Shown here in pieces: positions 10,637-17,772 of a stretch of 50,308 bases of DNA (the stretch's first letter is position 1; every line of letters begins with the position of its first letter). The notes under the pieces are model-generated. The model did not search any database, was not told the DNA's origin, and was given only the letters and a program-made list of their open reading frames with translations. This DNA is from Microbacterium sp. (lineage in GTDB: Bacteria; Actinomycetota; Actinomycetes; Actinomycetales; Microbacteriaceae), in NCBI RefSeq assembly GCF_031178445.1, contig NZ_JAPSIY010000014.1:1-50308 (forward strand). The letters are read 5' to 3'. Position numbers and translations under genes: made by a program.

Positions 10637-12100
10637 TCACGACTGCAGACGCTCGGCGAGATCGCGCTGCGCGTCGTCGCGGATCTCCGACGGGTCGAAC
10701 GACGGCGGCGTCAGCCCAGCGGCCGCGATCTGCGCACGCGCTTCGTCGTCGACGACGAAGCCCCATTTCAGGAAGTACTCGCTCAGGTCTGCGCCGGCGG
10801 CTTTGCTGAACCAGATCACCAGCATCCGCAGCCGGTAGGCTTCGTCGGCCCAGTCACCCTTCCACGGGCGCTCGGTACGCACCATCTTGTGCAGCCTCGG
10901 CCAGAAGCCGGGGAAGCCGAGCCGCAGCTGTTCGAACATCACGAGACGCTCGTACGCGTCGAAAGTCTTGCCATAGACCGCTCCGGGCGTGCCGATCTTG
11001 GGGATCGCGCTGTCCCACGGCGTGACGCCGGTCTTGGCGTCGGGGGTGAACAGGCGCGGCATCTGACCGTACTTCACCGCGAAGGCGGCGTTGACCGCGA
11101 GGGAGTAGACGTTCACGGTGACCTCGGTCAGCGAGGTGGGCTTGTAGACCATCTGCTGATGCTGGTGGCCGAGCTCGTGATAGAGACCCCAGCCCCGCAT
11201 CCGCACGCCCTCCACAGTGAGCAGGCGGTCTTGGATGGGAGGAGGGAACGACATGTGGCCGTGCGTCGCGTACGCGCCGACACCGGTGATCGCATTCGGG
11301 AACCCGACGAAGTGATACGGATGGGCCTGCCGTGCGTGTTCCGGCGCGGAGCCGTCGTAGCCCGATGTGGCGTCCTCGATCGCGATGATGTCCTCGAAGG
11401 TGTCCATCAGCGCCGCGTGGTCCTCGGTGCGGAACTTCAATGCCGAGGCGCGCTCGACGGTGACGATCGCATGCGCGCTGACGAACTCCACGTAGGGTGT
11501 GAGCCACTCGTCGAGCTGGGTCTGGAACTGCGATTCCCCCGTGCGGCCGTGGATGAAGTACGGCATGCGCTGCGCGTCTCCGGTGATGACCGCCCGGACG
11601 TGACCGGCGTCGCCGATGACTTTGAAGTACAGGACGCCGCCCCCGGCGTCGGTGATGGTGTTCTTCCCGGCGGAGAGCGCATACTCGCGGGGCTTCTTGA
11701 ACTCCGGTCGGGCGTCGCTGTCGGGTGCGCCCACGACCAGCGTCGCGTTGGGCGCCGTGAGCTCCTGCACCTGGATCTGCAGTGGTGTGTTCGCCGGGAG
11801 ATAGAAGCCCGTGGACTGAAGGTTCGTGTTGCAGAGGGCGATCTGCAGCCGGATCTCCTCGCCCTCGTGCACACCGGGTTGGCCGTGGTGCGAATCGGGC
11901 AGCGCTCGGAAGTACAGCTCTCGGCTCTGCGCACCGCTGCTGTCGACGGCGGCGGCGGACATCGCGGACCAGGGCACCAGCATGCCTCCTGCGACGGTCG
12001 CCATCACCCCCAGCGCGGTCCGGCGGGTGAACGACGCCGTCATGGCGCGCGCACCGATGCCGCCCACAGCGGCGGGGGCGGTCGTCTGGTTTTCACTCAT
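10637..12100 (-). CDS. Tat-exported M60-like (enhancin/mucinase family) metallopeptidase
   Basis: This is a 487-residue secreted zinc peptidase of the M60-like family (PF13402), whose members cleave mucin-type glycoproteins. The N-terminus has a twin-arginine signal (TRRTALG, Arg26-Arg27) and a hydrophobic stretch ending near AMSAAAV. The catalytic motif is HELGH (308-312), and the downstream Glu of the HExxH(8-24)E signature is Glu326 in TEVTVNVY. An Ig-like or galactose-binding-like N-domain may cover about 60-170. ATG 12100 has GAGGAAG upstream. The gene sits between parC and parE with its own leader holding LacI-type palindromes, so it looks like an accessory insertion into a core neighbourhood. 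Confidence 0.88.
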   Translation of the reverse strand: MSENQTTAPAAVGGIGARAMTASFTRRTALGVMATVAGGMLVPWSAMSAAAVDSSGAQSRELYFRALPDSHHGQPGVHEGEEIRLQIALCNTNLQSTGFYLPANTPLQIQVQELTAPNATLVVGAPDSDARPEFKKPREYALSAGKNTITDAGGGVLYFKVIGDAGHVRAVITGDAQRMPYFIHGRTGESQFQTQLDEWLTPYVEFVSAHAIVTVERASALKFRTEDHAALMDTFEDIIAIEDATSGYDGSAPEHARQAHPYHFVGFPNAITGVGAYATHGHMSFPPPIQDRLLTVEGVRMRGWGLYHELGHQHQQMVYKPTSLTEVTVNVYSLAVNAAFAVKYGQMPRLFTPDAKTGVTPWDSAIPKIGTPGAVYGKTFDAYERLVMFEQLRLGFPGFWPRLHKMVRTERPWKGDWADEAYRLRMLVIWFSKAAGADLSEYFLKWGFVVDDEARAQIAAAGLTPPSFDPSEIRDDAQRDLAERLQS

Positions 12101-12147
12101 GAGACTTCCTCTCGGTCGTTTCCGCGGCAATAGCCGCGCGAGTTAAC

Positions 12148-12159
12148 GAAAGCGCTTTC
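12148..12159. promoter_or_regulatory. LacI-family-like operator upstream of the M60 peptidase
   Basis: GAAAGCGCTTTC is a perfect 12-bp palindrome centred on CG, the form recognised by many LacI/GalR-family repressors. It lies about 48 bp upstream of the ATG at 12100, a position where binding would block transcription. No LacI-family gene is present in the window, so the regulator would have to be encoded elsewhere. Confidence 0.55.
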
Positions 12160-12236
12160 TATCAAAGTTGGCAACCAGTTCCGCACAATTTCCCTGAAAT
12201 TGGCGATCAATGCAAGCGGTGCGGAACCATAGCGTA

Positions 12237-12248
12237 GAAAGCGGTTAC
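12237..12248. promoter_or_regulatory. Second, imperfect operator-like site
   Basis: GAAAGCGGTTAC shares the left half GAAAGCG with the perfect site 89 bp away and has a degraded right half. Two sites at this spacing would be compatible with looping repression. On its own this site is weak evidence. The surrounding 255-bp gap between parE and the peptidase gene has no supported gene. Confidence 0.3.
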
Positions 12249-12294
12249 TAGCCAGGCGTAAGTACGGCGTTGTCGGGAGCCCGCCACGCACAGA

Positions 12295-12322
12295 GGTGCT
12301 GGTACGGATCGATGACAGCACC
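12295..12322 (-). terminator. Possible terminator downstream of parE
   Basis: GGTGCTG (12295-12301) and CAGCACC (12316-12322) pair over a 14-nt loop, 34 bp after the parE stop. The stem is short and the loop large, so this is only a candidate. parE should be insulated from the peptidase leader by something in this stretch. Confidence 0.3.
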
Positions 12323-12355
12323 GCCCGGTGCCGGAGTACCTGGGTGAGAGAGGTG

Positions 12356-14434
12356 CTACGCGTCGATGGACTCGCGAGAGAGGCGGTCGGCAGACTCGAC
12401 GATGAACTCGCGGCGCGGAGCCACCTCGTTGCCCATCAGCAGCTCGAACACGCGACCCGCAGCCTCGGCGTCCTCCATGCGCACTCGGCGCAGCAGACGC
12501 CCGGAGCGATCCATCGTCGTGGTGGCCAGCTGCTCTGCATCCATCTCGCCGAGGCCCTTGTAGCGCTGGATCGGCTCGTGCCAGCGGCGACTCTGCTTGC
12601 GCAGCTTCGTCAACAGTGTGTGCAGCTCCTGCTCGCTGTACGTGTAGATGGTCTCGTTGGGCTTCGAGCCCGGGTTGACGACGATCACCCGGTGCAGCGG
12701 CGGCACCGCGGCGAACACCCTGCCGTCCTCGATCAGCGGTCTCATGTACCGGTAGAACAACGTCAGCAGCAGCGTGCGAATGTGCGCGCCGTCGACATCC
12801 GCGTCGCTCATCAGGATCACCTTGCCGTAGCGCGCGGCGGAGAGATCGAAGGAGCGACCTGAGCCGGCGCCGATCACCTGGATGATCGAGGCGCACTCCG
12901 CGTTCGAGAGCATGTCGCTCACCGACGCCTTCTGCACGTTGAGGATCTTGCCCCGGATGGGCAGCAGCGCCTGATACTCGCTGTTGCGGGCGTTCTTGGC
13001 TGTTCCGAGCGCGGAATCGCCCTCGACGATGAAGAGCTCGCTGTGCGAGACGTCATTGGAGCGGCAGTCGACCAGCTTGGCCGGCAGCGAGGAGGACTCG
13101 AGGGCGTTCTTGCGACGCTGGGTCTCCTTGTGGGCCCGCGCCGAGACGCGGGCCTTCATCTCGGAGACGACCTTGTCGAGCAGCATCGAGGCCTGGTTCT
13201 TGTCGTCGCGCTTCGTCGACGTGAAGCGCTGCGCGAGTTCCTGGCGCACGACCTTGGCCACGATGGCGCGTACCGCAGGAGTGCCCAGTACCTCTTTGGT
13301 CTGGCCCTCGAACTGCGGCTCGGGCACGGTGACGTTGAGCACGGCCGTGAGGCCGGCGAGGACGTCGTCCTTCTCGAGCTTGTCGTTGCCGACCTTCAGT
13401 CGGCGCGCGTTCTGCTCGACCTGCCCGCGCAGCGTCTTCAGCAGCTCCTGCTCGAAGCCCTGCTGATGCGTGCCGCCCTTGGGTGTGGCGATGATGTTGA
13501 CGAAGGAGCGCGTGGTCGTGTCGTATCCGGTGCCCCAGCGCAGTGCGATGTCGACGGTGCACTCGCGCTCGACCTCGGTGGCCTTCATGTGCCCGTCCGG
13601 CTGCAGAACGGGGACCGTCTCGGTGAAGGTTCCGCTGCCCTGAAGCCGCCATGTGTCGGTGACAGGGGCGTCCGTGGCGAGATACTCGACGAACTCCGCG
13701 ATGCCGCCCTCGTAGTGGAATGAGGTCTCGTTGTGCGCCTCGTGGCGCTCGTCGCGGATGACCAGCTCGAGACCTGGGACGAGGAAGGCGGTCTGGCGCG
13801 CTCGCGTCTCGAGGTCGGGAAGCTGGAAGGCTGCGTCCCTGGTGAAGATCTGCCGGTCGGCCCAGTAGCGCACGCGCGTGCCGGTGACGCCCTTGGCGAC
13901 CTTGCCCACCACGCGAAGCTCGCTGCGCTCCTCGAAAGGAGTGAAGGGAGCGTCAGGCCGAGGCTCGCCCTTGTCGGCGAACACGCCCGGCTCACCCCGA
14001 TGGAACGACATCGCGTAGGTCTTGCCACCGCGGTCGACCTCGACGTCGAGACGCTCGGAGAGCGCGTTCACGACGGACGCCCCCACGCCGTGCAGGCCGC
14101 CGGACGCCGCATACGACCCGCCTCCGAACTTTCCGCCGGCATGCAGCTTGGTGTAGACCACCTCGACGCCGGTGAGCCCCGTGCGCGGCTCCACATCCAC
14201 CGGCACGCCGCGGCCGCGGTCGCGCACCTCCACGCTGCCGTCCGCGTGCAGCACGATGTCGATCTTCGAGCCGTTGCCGGCGACAGCCTCGTCGACGGAG
14301 TTGTCGATGATCTCCCAGAGGCAGTGCATGAGCCCCGGCGATCCGTTCGAGCCGATGTACATGCCTGGGCGCTTGCGGACCGCTTCGAGCCCTTCGAGCA
14401 CCTGGAGATGATGGGCGGAATACTCGGCGGTCAC
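12356..14434 (-). CDS. parE: DNA topoisomerase IV subunit B (GyrB/ParE family)
   Basis: This is the ATPase subunit that partners ParC. It is 692 residues long from the GTG at 14434, giving the family start MTAEYSAHHLQVLEGLEAV. The GHKL ATPase has EIIDNSVDEA (Asn ligand), DRGRGVPVD, GKFGGGSYAASGGLHGVGA and, in the transducer domain, QEQG-like GGTHQQGFEQ. The TOPRIM domain shows LFIVEGDSALG (Glu) and ILMSDADVDGAHIR (DxD), followed by the C-terminal YKGLGEMDAEQL. The GTG lacks a Shine-Dalgarno but has TAGAAT 8 nt upstream. An alternative ATG lies at 14464 behind GGAGG with only 3 nt spacing. Confidence 0.93.
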   Translation of the reverse strand: MTAEYSAHHLQVLEGLEAVRKRPGMYIGSNGSPGLMHCLWEIIDNSVDEAVAGNGSKIDIVLHADGSVEVRDRGRGVPVDVEPRTGLTGVEVVYTKLHAGGKFGGGSYAASGGLHGVGASVVNALSERLDVEVDRGGKTYAMSFHRGEPGVFADKGEPRPDAPFTPFEERSELRVVGKVAKGVTGTRVRYWADRQIFTRDAAFQLPDLETRARQTAFLVPGLELVIRDERHEAHNETSFHYEGGIAEFVEYLATDAPVTDTWRLQGSGTFTETVPVLQPDGHMKATEVERECTVDIALRWGTGYDTTTRSFVNIIATPKGGTHQQGFEQELLKTLRGQVEQNARRLKVGNDKLEKDDVLAGLTAVLNVTVPEPQFEGQTKEVLGTPAVRAIVAKVVRQELAQRFTSTKRDDKNQASMLLDKVVSEMKARVSARAHKETQRRKNALESSSLPAKLVDCRSNDVSHSELFIVEGDSALGTAKNARNSEYQALLPIRGKILNVQKASVSDMLSNAECASIIQVIGAGSGRSFDLSAARYGKVILMSDADVDGAHIRTLLLTLFYRYMRPLIEDGRVFAAVPPLHRVIVVNPGSKPNETIYTYSEQELHTLLTKLRKQSRRWHEPIQRYKGLGEMDAEQLATTTMDRSGRLLRRVRMEDAEAAGRVFELLMGNEVAPRREFIVESADRLSRESIDA

Positions 14435-14442
14435 AATGTCTG

Positions 14443-14448
14443 ATTCTA
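14443..14448 (-). promoter_or_regulatory. -10 element of a probable leaderless parE transcript
   Basis: TAGAAT on the minus strand ends 8 nt before the GTG at 14434. A -10 hexamer at this distance would put the transcription start at or within a base of the start codon. No Shine-Dalgarno is present for this GTG. If correct, it settles the start at 14434 rather than 14464. Confidence 0.5.
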
Positions 14449-14605
14449 TTCCGCGTCCCGGCATAGACCTCCGCGACACTCCCCGCGCGCTCCGCAGGAC
14501 TCCGATCGCGTACGCGCACAGCGAAACACGCCGCACACCGGGCATGCGCACAGGCGTGCCGTGGTTGTATTGAGCAACGAACTCGATCACCGAGGAGGCA
14601 CCGAG

Positions 14606-14818
14606 ATGAACGCTACGACTGAACGCGAGACCGTCGAGTACCGCCTCACCGCCATGGACCGATGCGACTCCTGTGGGGCGCAGGCTTACATCGCCGCCGA
14701 GGTGAACGGCTCGGAGCTGCTGTTCTGCGCTCACCACGGGCGCAAGTACGAGGAGAAGCTGCGCGCGGTCGCCACCAGCTGGCACGACGAGACCGCACGT
14801 CTCATCGAAGCCGTCTGA
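14606..14818 (+). CDS. Small CxxC/CxxH protein (DUF7455-like)
   Basis: This 70-residue conserved actinobacterial protein has no known function. It contains MDRCDSCGAQAYIAAEVNGS and then LLFCAHHGRKYEEKL. CDSC and FCAHH look like the four ligands of a small zinc-binding knuckle, followed by an amphipathic helix. ATG 14606 is preceded by a strong GAGGAGG; upstream in-frame starts lack one. It stands alone between divergent parE and convergent alrA. Confidence 0.82.
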   Translation: MNATTERETVEYRLTAMDRCDSCGAQAYIAAEVNGSELLFCAHHGRKYEEKLRAVATSWHDETARLIEAV

Positions 14819-14838
14819 GAGACAAGCACTGCGAGCAG

Positions 14839-14864
14839 ACGCCCGGGGCCGAGGCCCTGGGCGT
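14839..14864. terminator. Bidirectional hairpin between the DUF7455-like gene and alrA
   Basis: ACGCCCGGGGCC pairs with GGCCCTGGGCGT across a tight loop, with one G-T wobble. It fills the gap between two convergent stops; its last base is the first base of the alrA stop codon. Confidence 0.7.
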
Positions 14865-15877
14865 CACGCGTATCGGCGCGGCACCAGCGGCGACACCCGA
14901 GTGAGGATCTCCTCGCCGACGGTGTCGATGCGCTCAGCAAGATCGGTCGCGCTCACCGCGCCTGCGCCGAACACCTCGACCGCCTCGCCGCGTCGCGCTC
15001 CCTGCCAGCATTCGAGTTCCGTCCAGGTGCCATCCACCCGGCGGATGCGCGCCCCGTTCCCGATGGTCGCGCCGGTCAGGATCGACGGCAGGCCGTCGAG
15101 CGCGCCGATGCCGATGCGCACGACGTCCTCCCGGACGTCGACGACGTCCGCCGACAGACTGGCCACCGGGCGGATCCCCTCGAGATCCGAACCGTCAGCT
15201 GAGCGGATGCCGTAGCAGAAGGCACCGATCCGGCACAGCGTTCCCCGCAGCTCCGGCCGCCACCAGGACGCCGCGGACGCTGTGAGGTGCAGCTGTCGCG
15301 GCGTACCGCCTGCGTCGCGCAGCTCGTCGACCGCGGCGAGGAATCCGCGCTGCGCCTCGTCGTCCTCGGCGTCGCTCGCCTCGGCGAGATGGCTCCACAC
15401 CCCGGTGACGCGCAGCACGCCGGCCTCCTCGGCACGACGGGCGGTGGCGACGGCATCGGCCCACTCCTCCGGGCGCAGTCCGTTGCGGTGCAGGCCCGTG
15501 TCGATCTTGAGGTGCACGCGGGCCCGGTGCTTCAGGCGCTCGGCCTCGGAGACGATGAGGCGAAGGTACTCAGCCGTGCCGACACCGAGATCGAGGTCGG
15601 CTTCGATCGCCTCGGCCGCCTCCGCGCCTGACGAGGTCGCCCAGGCGAAGATCCGCGCATGCGGGGCGATGGCACGCACGCGCAGCGCGGATGCCACGTC
15701 GTACGAGCCGATCCATTCCACGCCGGCCGAGAGTGCTGCGGGCACGGCCCATTCGAGGCCGTGCCCGTACGCGTCATCCTTGGTCACGAGCATCAGCTCG
15801 GCAGGCGCCGTCCGTTCCGTGACGGCGCGGAGGTTGCCGAGGAACGCCTCGGTCGAGATGTCCAGGCGCGCGCTCAT
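14864..15877 (-). CDS. Alanine racemase-like protein with the catalytic Lys but no catalytic Tyr (AlrA)
   Basis: This 337-residue fold-type III PLP protein keeps a complete racemase barrel. The PLP-lysine motif is KDDAYGHG (Lys33). KIDTGLHRNG (124-133), WSHLAEASD (161-169), HLTASAAS (197-204) and CRIGAFCYG (215-223) follow. The C-terminal domain starts normally at RPVASLSADVVDV (236-248). It then lacks the block with the second catalytic base, the Tyr of VSYG, and the Met-Asp loop, and rejoins the family near GEEILTRVSPLVPRRY. It should therefore not work as a homodimer. Its start (ATG 15877, or 15880) overlaps the alrB stop as GGAATGATGA behind GAGGAGG, so the two are coupled. The natural substrate is unknown. 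Confidence 0.85.
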   Translation of the reverse strand: MSARLDISTEAFLGNLRAVTERTAPAELMLVTKDDAYGHGLEWAVPAALSAGVEWIGSYDVASALRVRAIAPHARIFAWATSSGAEAAEAIEADLDLGVGTAEYLRLIVSEAERLKHRARVHLKIDTGLHRNGLRPEEWADAVATARRAEEAGVLRVTGVWSHLAEASDAEDDEAQRGFLAAVDELRDAGGTPRQLHLTASAASWWRPELRGTLCRIGAFCYGIRSADGSDLEGIRPVASLSADVVDVREDVVRIGIGALDGLPSILTGATIGNGARIRRVDGTWTELECWQGARRGEAVEVFGAGAVSATDLAERIDTVGEEILTRVSPLVPRRYA

Positions 15878-16593
15878 CATTCCTCCTCCACGTGGCTCGC
15901 ACGCAGGCCGGCGGCGCACACGAGCTCTGCCGCCGTGAGTCCGGTCGACGCGATCCACTCCCCGAGCGCATGGCGCGCCGGCCCCTTGCCACCGAAGAAC
16001 GTCGTCTCAGCGCCGATCGGCGCAGCGTCGGAGGACATCGCCCCCGGATCCTGCAGGTCGACGACGCAGACATCCATCGCCACGCGCCCCACGATCGGAT
16101 GCAGTTCGCCCTGCACCTCGACATGAGCGCGATTGCCGAGCGCCCGCACCACTGCCTGGGCGTAACCGCCGGTCACGAGTGCGATCGTCGTGTCGGACTC
16201 GGCACGGTGCGTGTATCCGTACGAGACCGCTTCTCCGCGATGCAGCCGCTTGAGTGACATGACCCGCCCCGCGAGCCGCATCACCGGGATGCGATCCGGC
16301 ACGCTCTCGTCGGGCAACCCGTACAGCAGACCCGGATCGATGTCGGGCTCCTCGCTGACGGTCGCGCGCAGTCCGTGCGCTTCGAGCAGCCGCTGCTGCT
16401 CCTCGCCGTCGACGAGGACGCCGCTCACGCCCGCTCCGAGCACCGCGCGGGCGACGGTCAGCAGCCCATGCCCGTAAGCATCGCGACGGAGGTCCGCGAT
16501 TCCGCCGCCGGCCGCCACCGCCTCCTTCGCGCTCGACGCGAGGGCTGAGCGGGAGATCACGGCGCGGGTCGCCGAGCTGCGATGTATCACCAC
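15877..16593 (-). CDS. Shortened alanine racemase-like protein with the catalytic Tyr but no catalytic Lys (AlrB)
   Basis: This 238-residue protein has a racemase N-terminal strand and helix whose PLP motif reads RRDAYGHG, with Arg36 in place of the Schiff-base Lys. About 150 residues of the TIM barrel are missing after residue 80. The C-terminal domain is intact: RVMSLKRLHRGEAVSYGYTHRA holds the second catalytic base (Tyr125), and GRVAMDVCVVDL holds the Met-Asp loop (173-174). These are exactly the parts absent from AlrA. The GTG at 16593 sits 6 nt behind TAGACT (16600-16605), a leaderless arrangement. The first gene of a coupled alrB-alrA pair, it diverges from the ATP-grasp gene. Confidence 0.85.
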   Translation of the reverse strand: MVIHRSSATRAVISRSALASSAKEAVAAGGGIADLRRDAYGHGLLTVARAVLGAGVSGVLVDGEEQQRLLEAHGLRATVSEEPDIDPGLLYGLPDESVPDRIPVMRLAGRVMSLKRLHRGEAVSYGYTHRAESDTTIALVTGGYAQAVVRALGNRAHVEVQGELHPIVGRVAMDVCVVDLQDPGAMSSDAAPIGAETTFFGGKGPARHALGEWIASTGLTAAELVCAAGLRASHVEEE

Positions 16594-16599
16594 CCGTCG

Positions 16600-16605
16600 A
16601 GTCTA
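16600..16605 (-). promoter_or_regulatory. -10 element of a probable leaderless alrB-alrA transcript
   Basis: TAGACT on the minus strand ends 6 nt before the GTG start of alrB, and there is no Shine-Dalgarno between them. On the other strand, TAGAAT at 16658-16663 may be the -10 of the divergent ATP-grasp gene, which has a 5' leader with GGAG. Confidence 0.5.
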
Positions 16606-16693
16606 TGCGTCACCCACTGGACGCCCGGTGAGCACCGGCCGCTCAGCGGCAGCCGATTAGAATGGGCGTTTCGCCTGACGATCTGGAGAACGA

Positions 16694-17716
16694 ATGCCTG
16701 CCAACGGCCTTGGCGTCATGCCCCGCCTGCGATACCTCATCGGCCGCGCCCGTCGCATCGATGTCGGATCGGTGCTCACCCGGGCCCGTGAGGTGCACGA
16801 CCAGCACGGCAAGGCGGTTCCCGCGGTCGTCGCGGACATGCTATGGAGCGCGGCGTTCAAGAACGTCGGCTTCCAGGACTACGTCGACTACGACTTCGCG
16901 ATGCTGACCGCCGCGGAGCGTTCGACCTACATGACACACCCGGTCTCGAACCAGCTGTCGCAGAAGTACGACGCCGAGGCGTACCGCCATCTGTTCCAGG
17001 ACAAGCTGGCGTTCAACCGCACCTTCGACGCCTTCCTCCGCCGCGAATGGATGCAGGTCGAGGAGGGCAACGCGGCCAAGCTCGAGGATTTCGCCCGTCG
17101 CCATGGAACGCTCATCACGAAGACCCCCATGGGGCAGGCCGGCACGGGCGTGAAGCGCTATCACGCCGCTGATGTGGACGACTGGCAGCGGTTCCACCGC
17201 GAGCTGCTGCAGCGCGGTGAGCTTCTCGTCGAGCAGGTCATCGTGCAACACGACGACCTGTCGGCGGTCTGCCCCGGCACGGTCAACACCACCCGCGTGA
17301 CCGCGTTCTTCGACGGAGAGCAGACGCACGTGCTCGCCGTCGCGCAGAAGTTCGGCCGCGGCGCGGTCAGCGACCAGATGACCTACGGCGGCTTCTACAC
17401 GATGCTGGACGAGAAGGGACATGCCCGTTCCGCCGGTTACGACTCGCACGGCCACGTGCACCAGCACCACCCCGACTCGGGCTTCCCGATCGCCGACTTC
17501 CAGCTGCCGATGTTCGACGAGCTCGTGGCGTTCATCGACCAGGTCGCGCGTGTGGTCCCCCAGATCCAGTACGTCGGCTGGGACATCGTGATCACGCCGG
17601 ATGGTCCCGTGCTCGTGGAGGGCAACTGGGGCGCCGGCGTCTACGAGAACAAGCCGTCGGTCTCGGGCATCCGCACCGGCAACAAGCACCGCTACCGCGC
17701 GGCCATCGGATTCTGA
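16694..17716 (+). CDS. ATP-grasp ligase-like protein (sugar-transfer-associated family)
   Basis: This 340-residue protein resembles the sugar-transfer-associated ATP-grasp family (PF14397). The ATP-binding Lys is in LITKTPMGQAGTGVKRY (Lys143, with a glycine-rich loop). LLVEQVIVQHDDLSAVCPGTVNTTRV follows. The metal site is visible as VGWDIVITPDGPVLVEGNWGAG (Asp297, Glu309, Asn311). Such enzymes join a carboxylate to an amine or thiol with ATP; the substrates are unknown here. ATG 16694 has CTGGAGAACGA upstream. It diverges from alrB-alrA and converges on murJ, which suggests a role at the cell envelope. That context argument is inference. Confidence 0.8.
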   Translation: MPANGLGVMPRLRYLIGRARRIDVGSVLTRAREVHDQHGKAVPAVVADMLWSAAFKNVGFQDYVDYDFAMLTAAERSTYMTHPVSNQLSQKYDAEAYRHLFQDKLAFNRTFDAFLRREWMQVEEGNAAKLEDFARRHGTLITKTPMGQAGTGVKRYHAADVDDWQRFHRELLQRGELLVEQVIVQHDDLSAVCPGTVNTTRVTAFFDGEQTHVLAVAQKFGRGAVSDQMTYGGFYTMLDEKGHARSAGYDSHGHVHQHHPDSGFPIADFQLPMFDELVAFIDQVARVVPQIQYVGWDIVITPDGPVLVEGNWGAGVYENKPSVSGIRTGNKHRYRAAIGF

Positions 17717-17749
17717 CGCGGCGGGTTCCACGGCCTTTTCAAGGATCTC

Positions 17750-17767
17750 CTCCGGCTCTCGCCGGAG
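17750..17767. terminator. Hairpin between the ATP-grasp gene and murJ
   Basis: CTCCGGC and GCCGGAG form a 7-bp perfect stem with loop TCTC in the 56-bp gap between convergent stops. Confidence 0.6.
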
Positions 17768-17772
17768 TCCGC

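Noticed and set aside
12097..12321. A 74-codon minus-strand frame before the M60 peptidase
   Set aside because: It covers the operator and leader region, overlaps the real start and has no recognisable sequence or ribosome site.
14864..16593. A single alanine racemase gene split by frameshift or sequencing error
   Set aside because: Both proteins carry their own copy of the N-terminal DAYGHG loop and their own C-terminal domain, and the overlap has a ribosome site and ATGA junction. They are two diverged copies, not two pieces.
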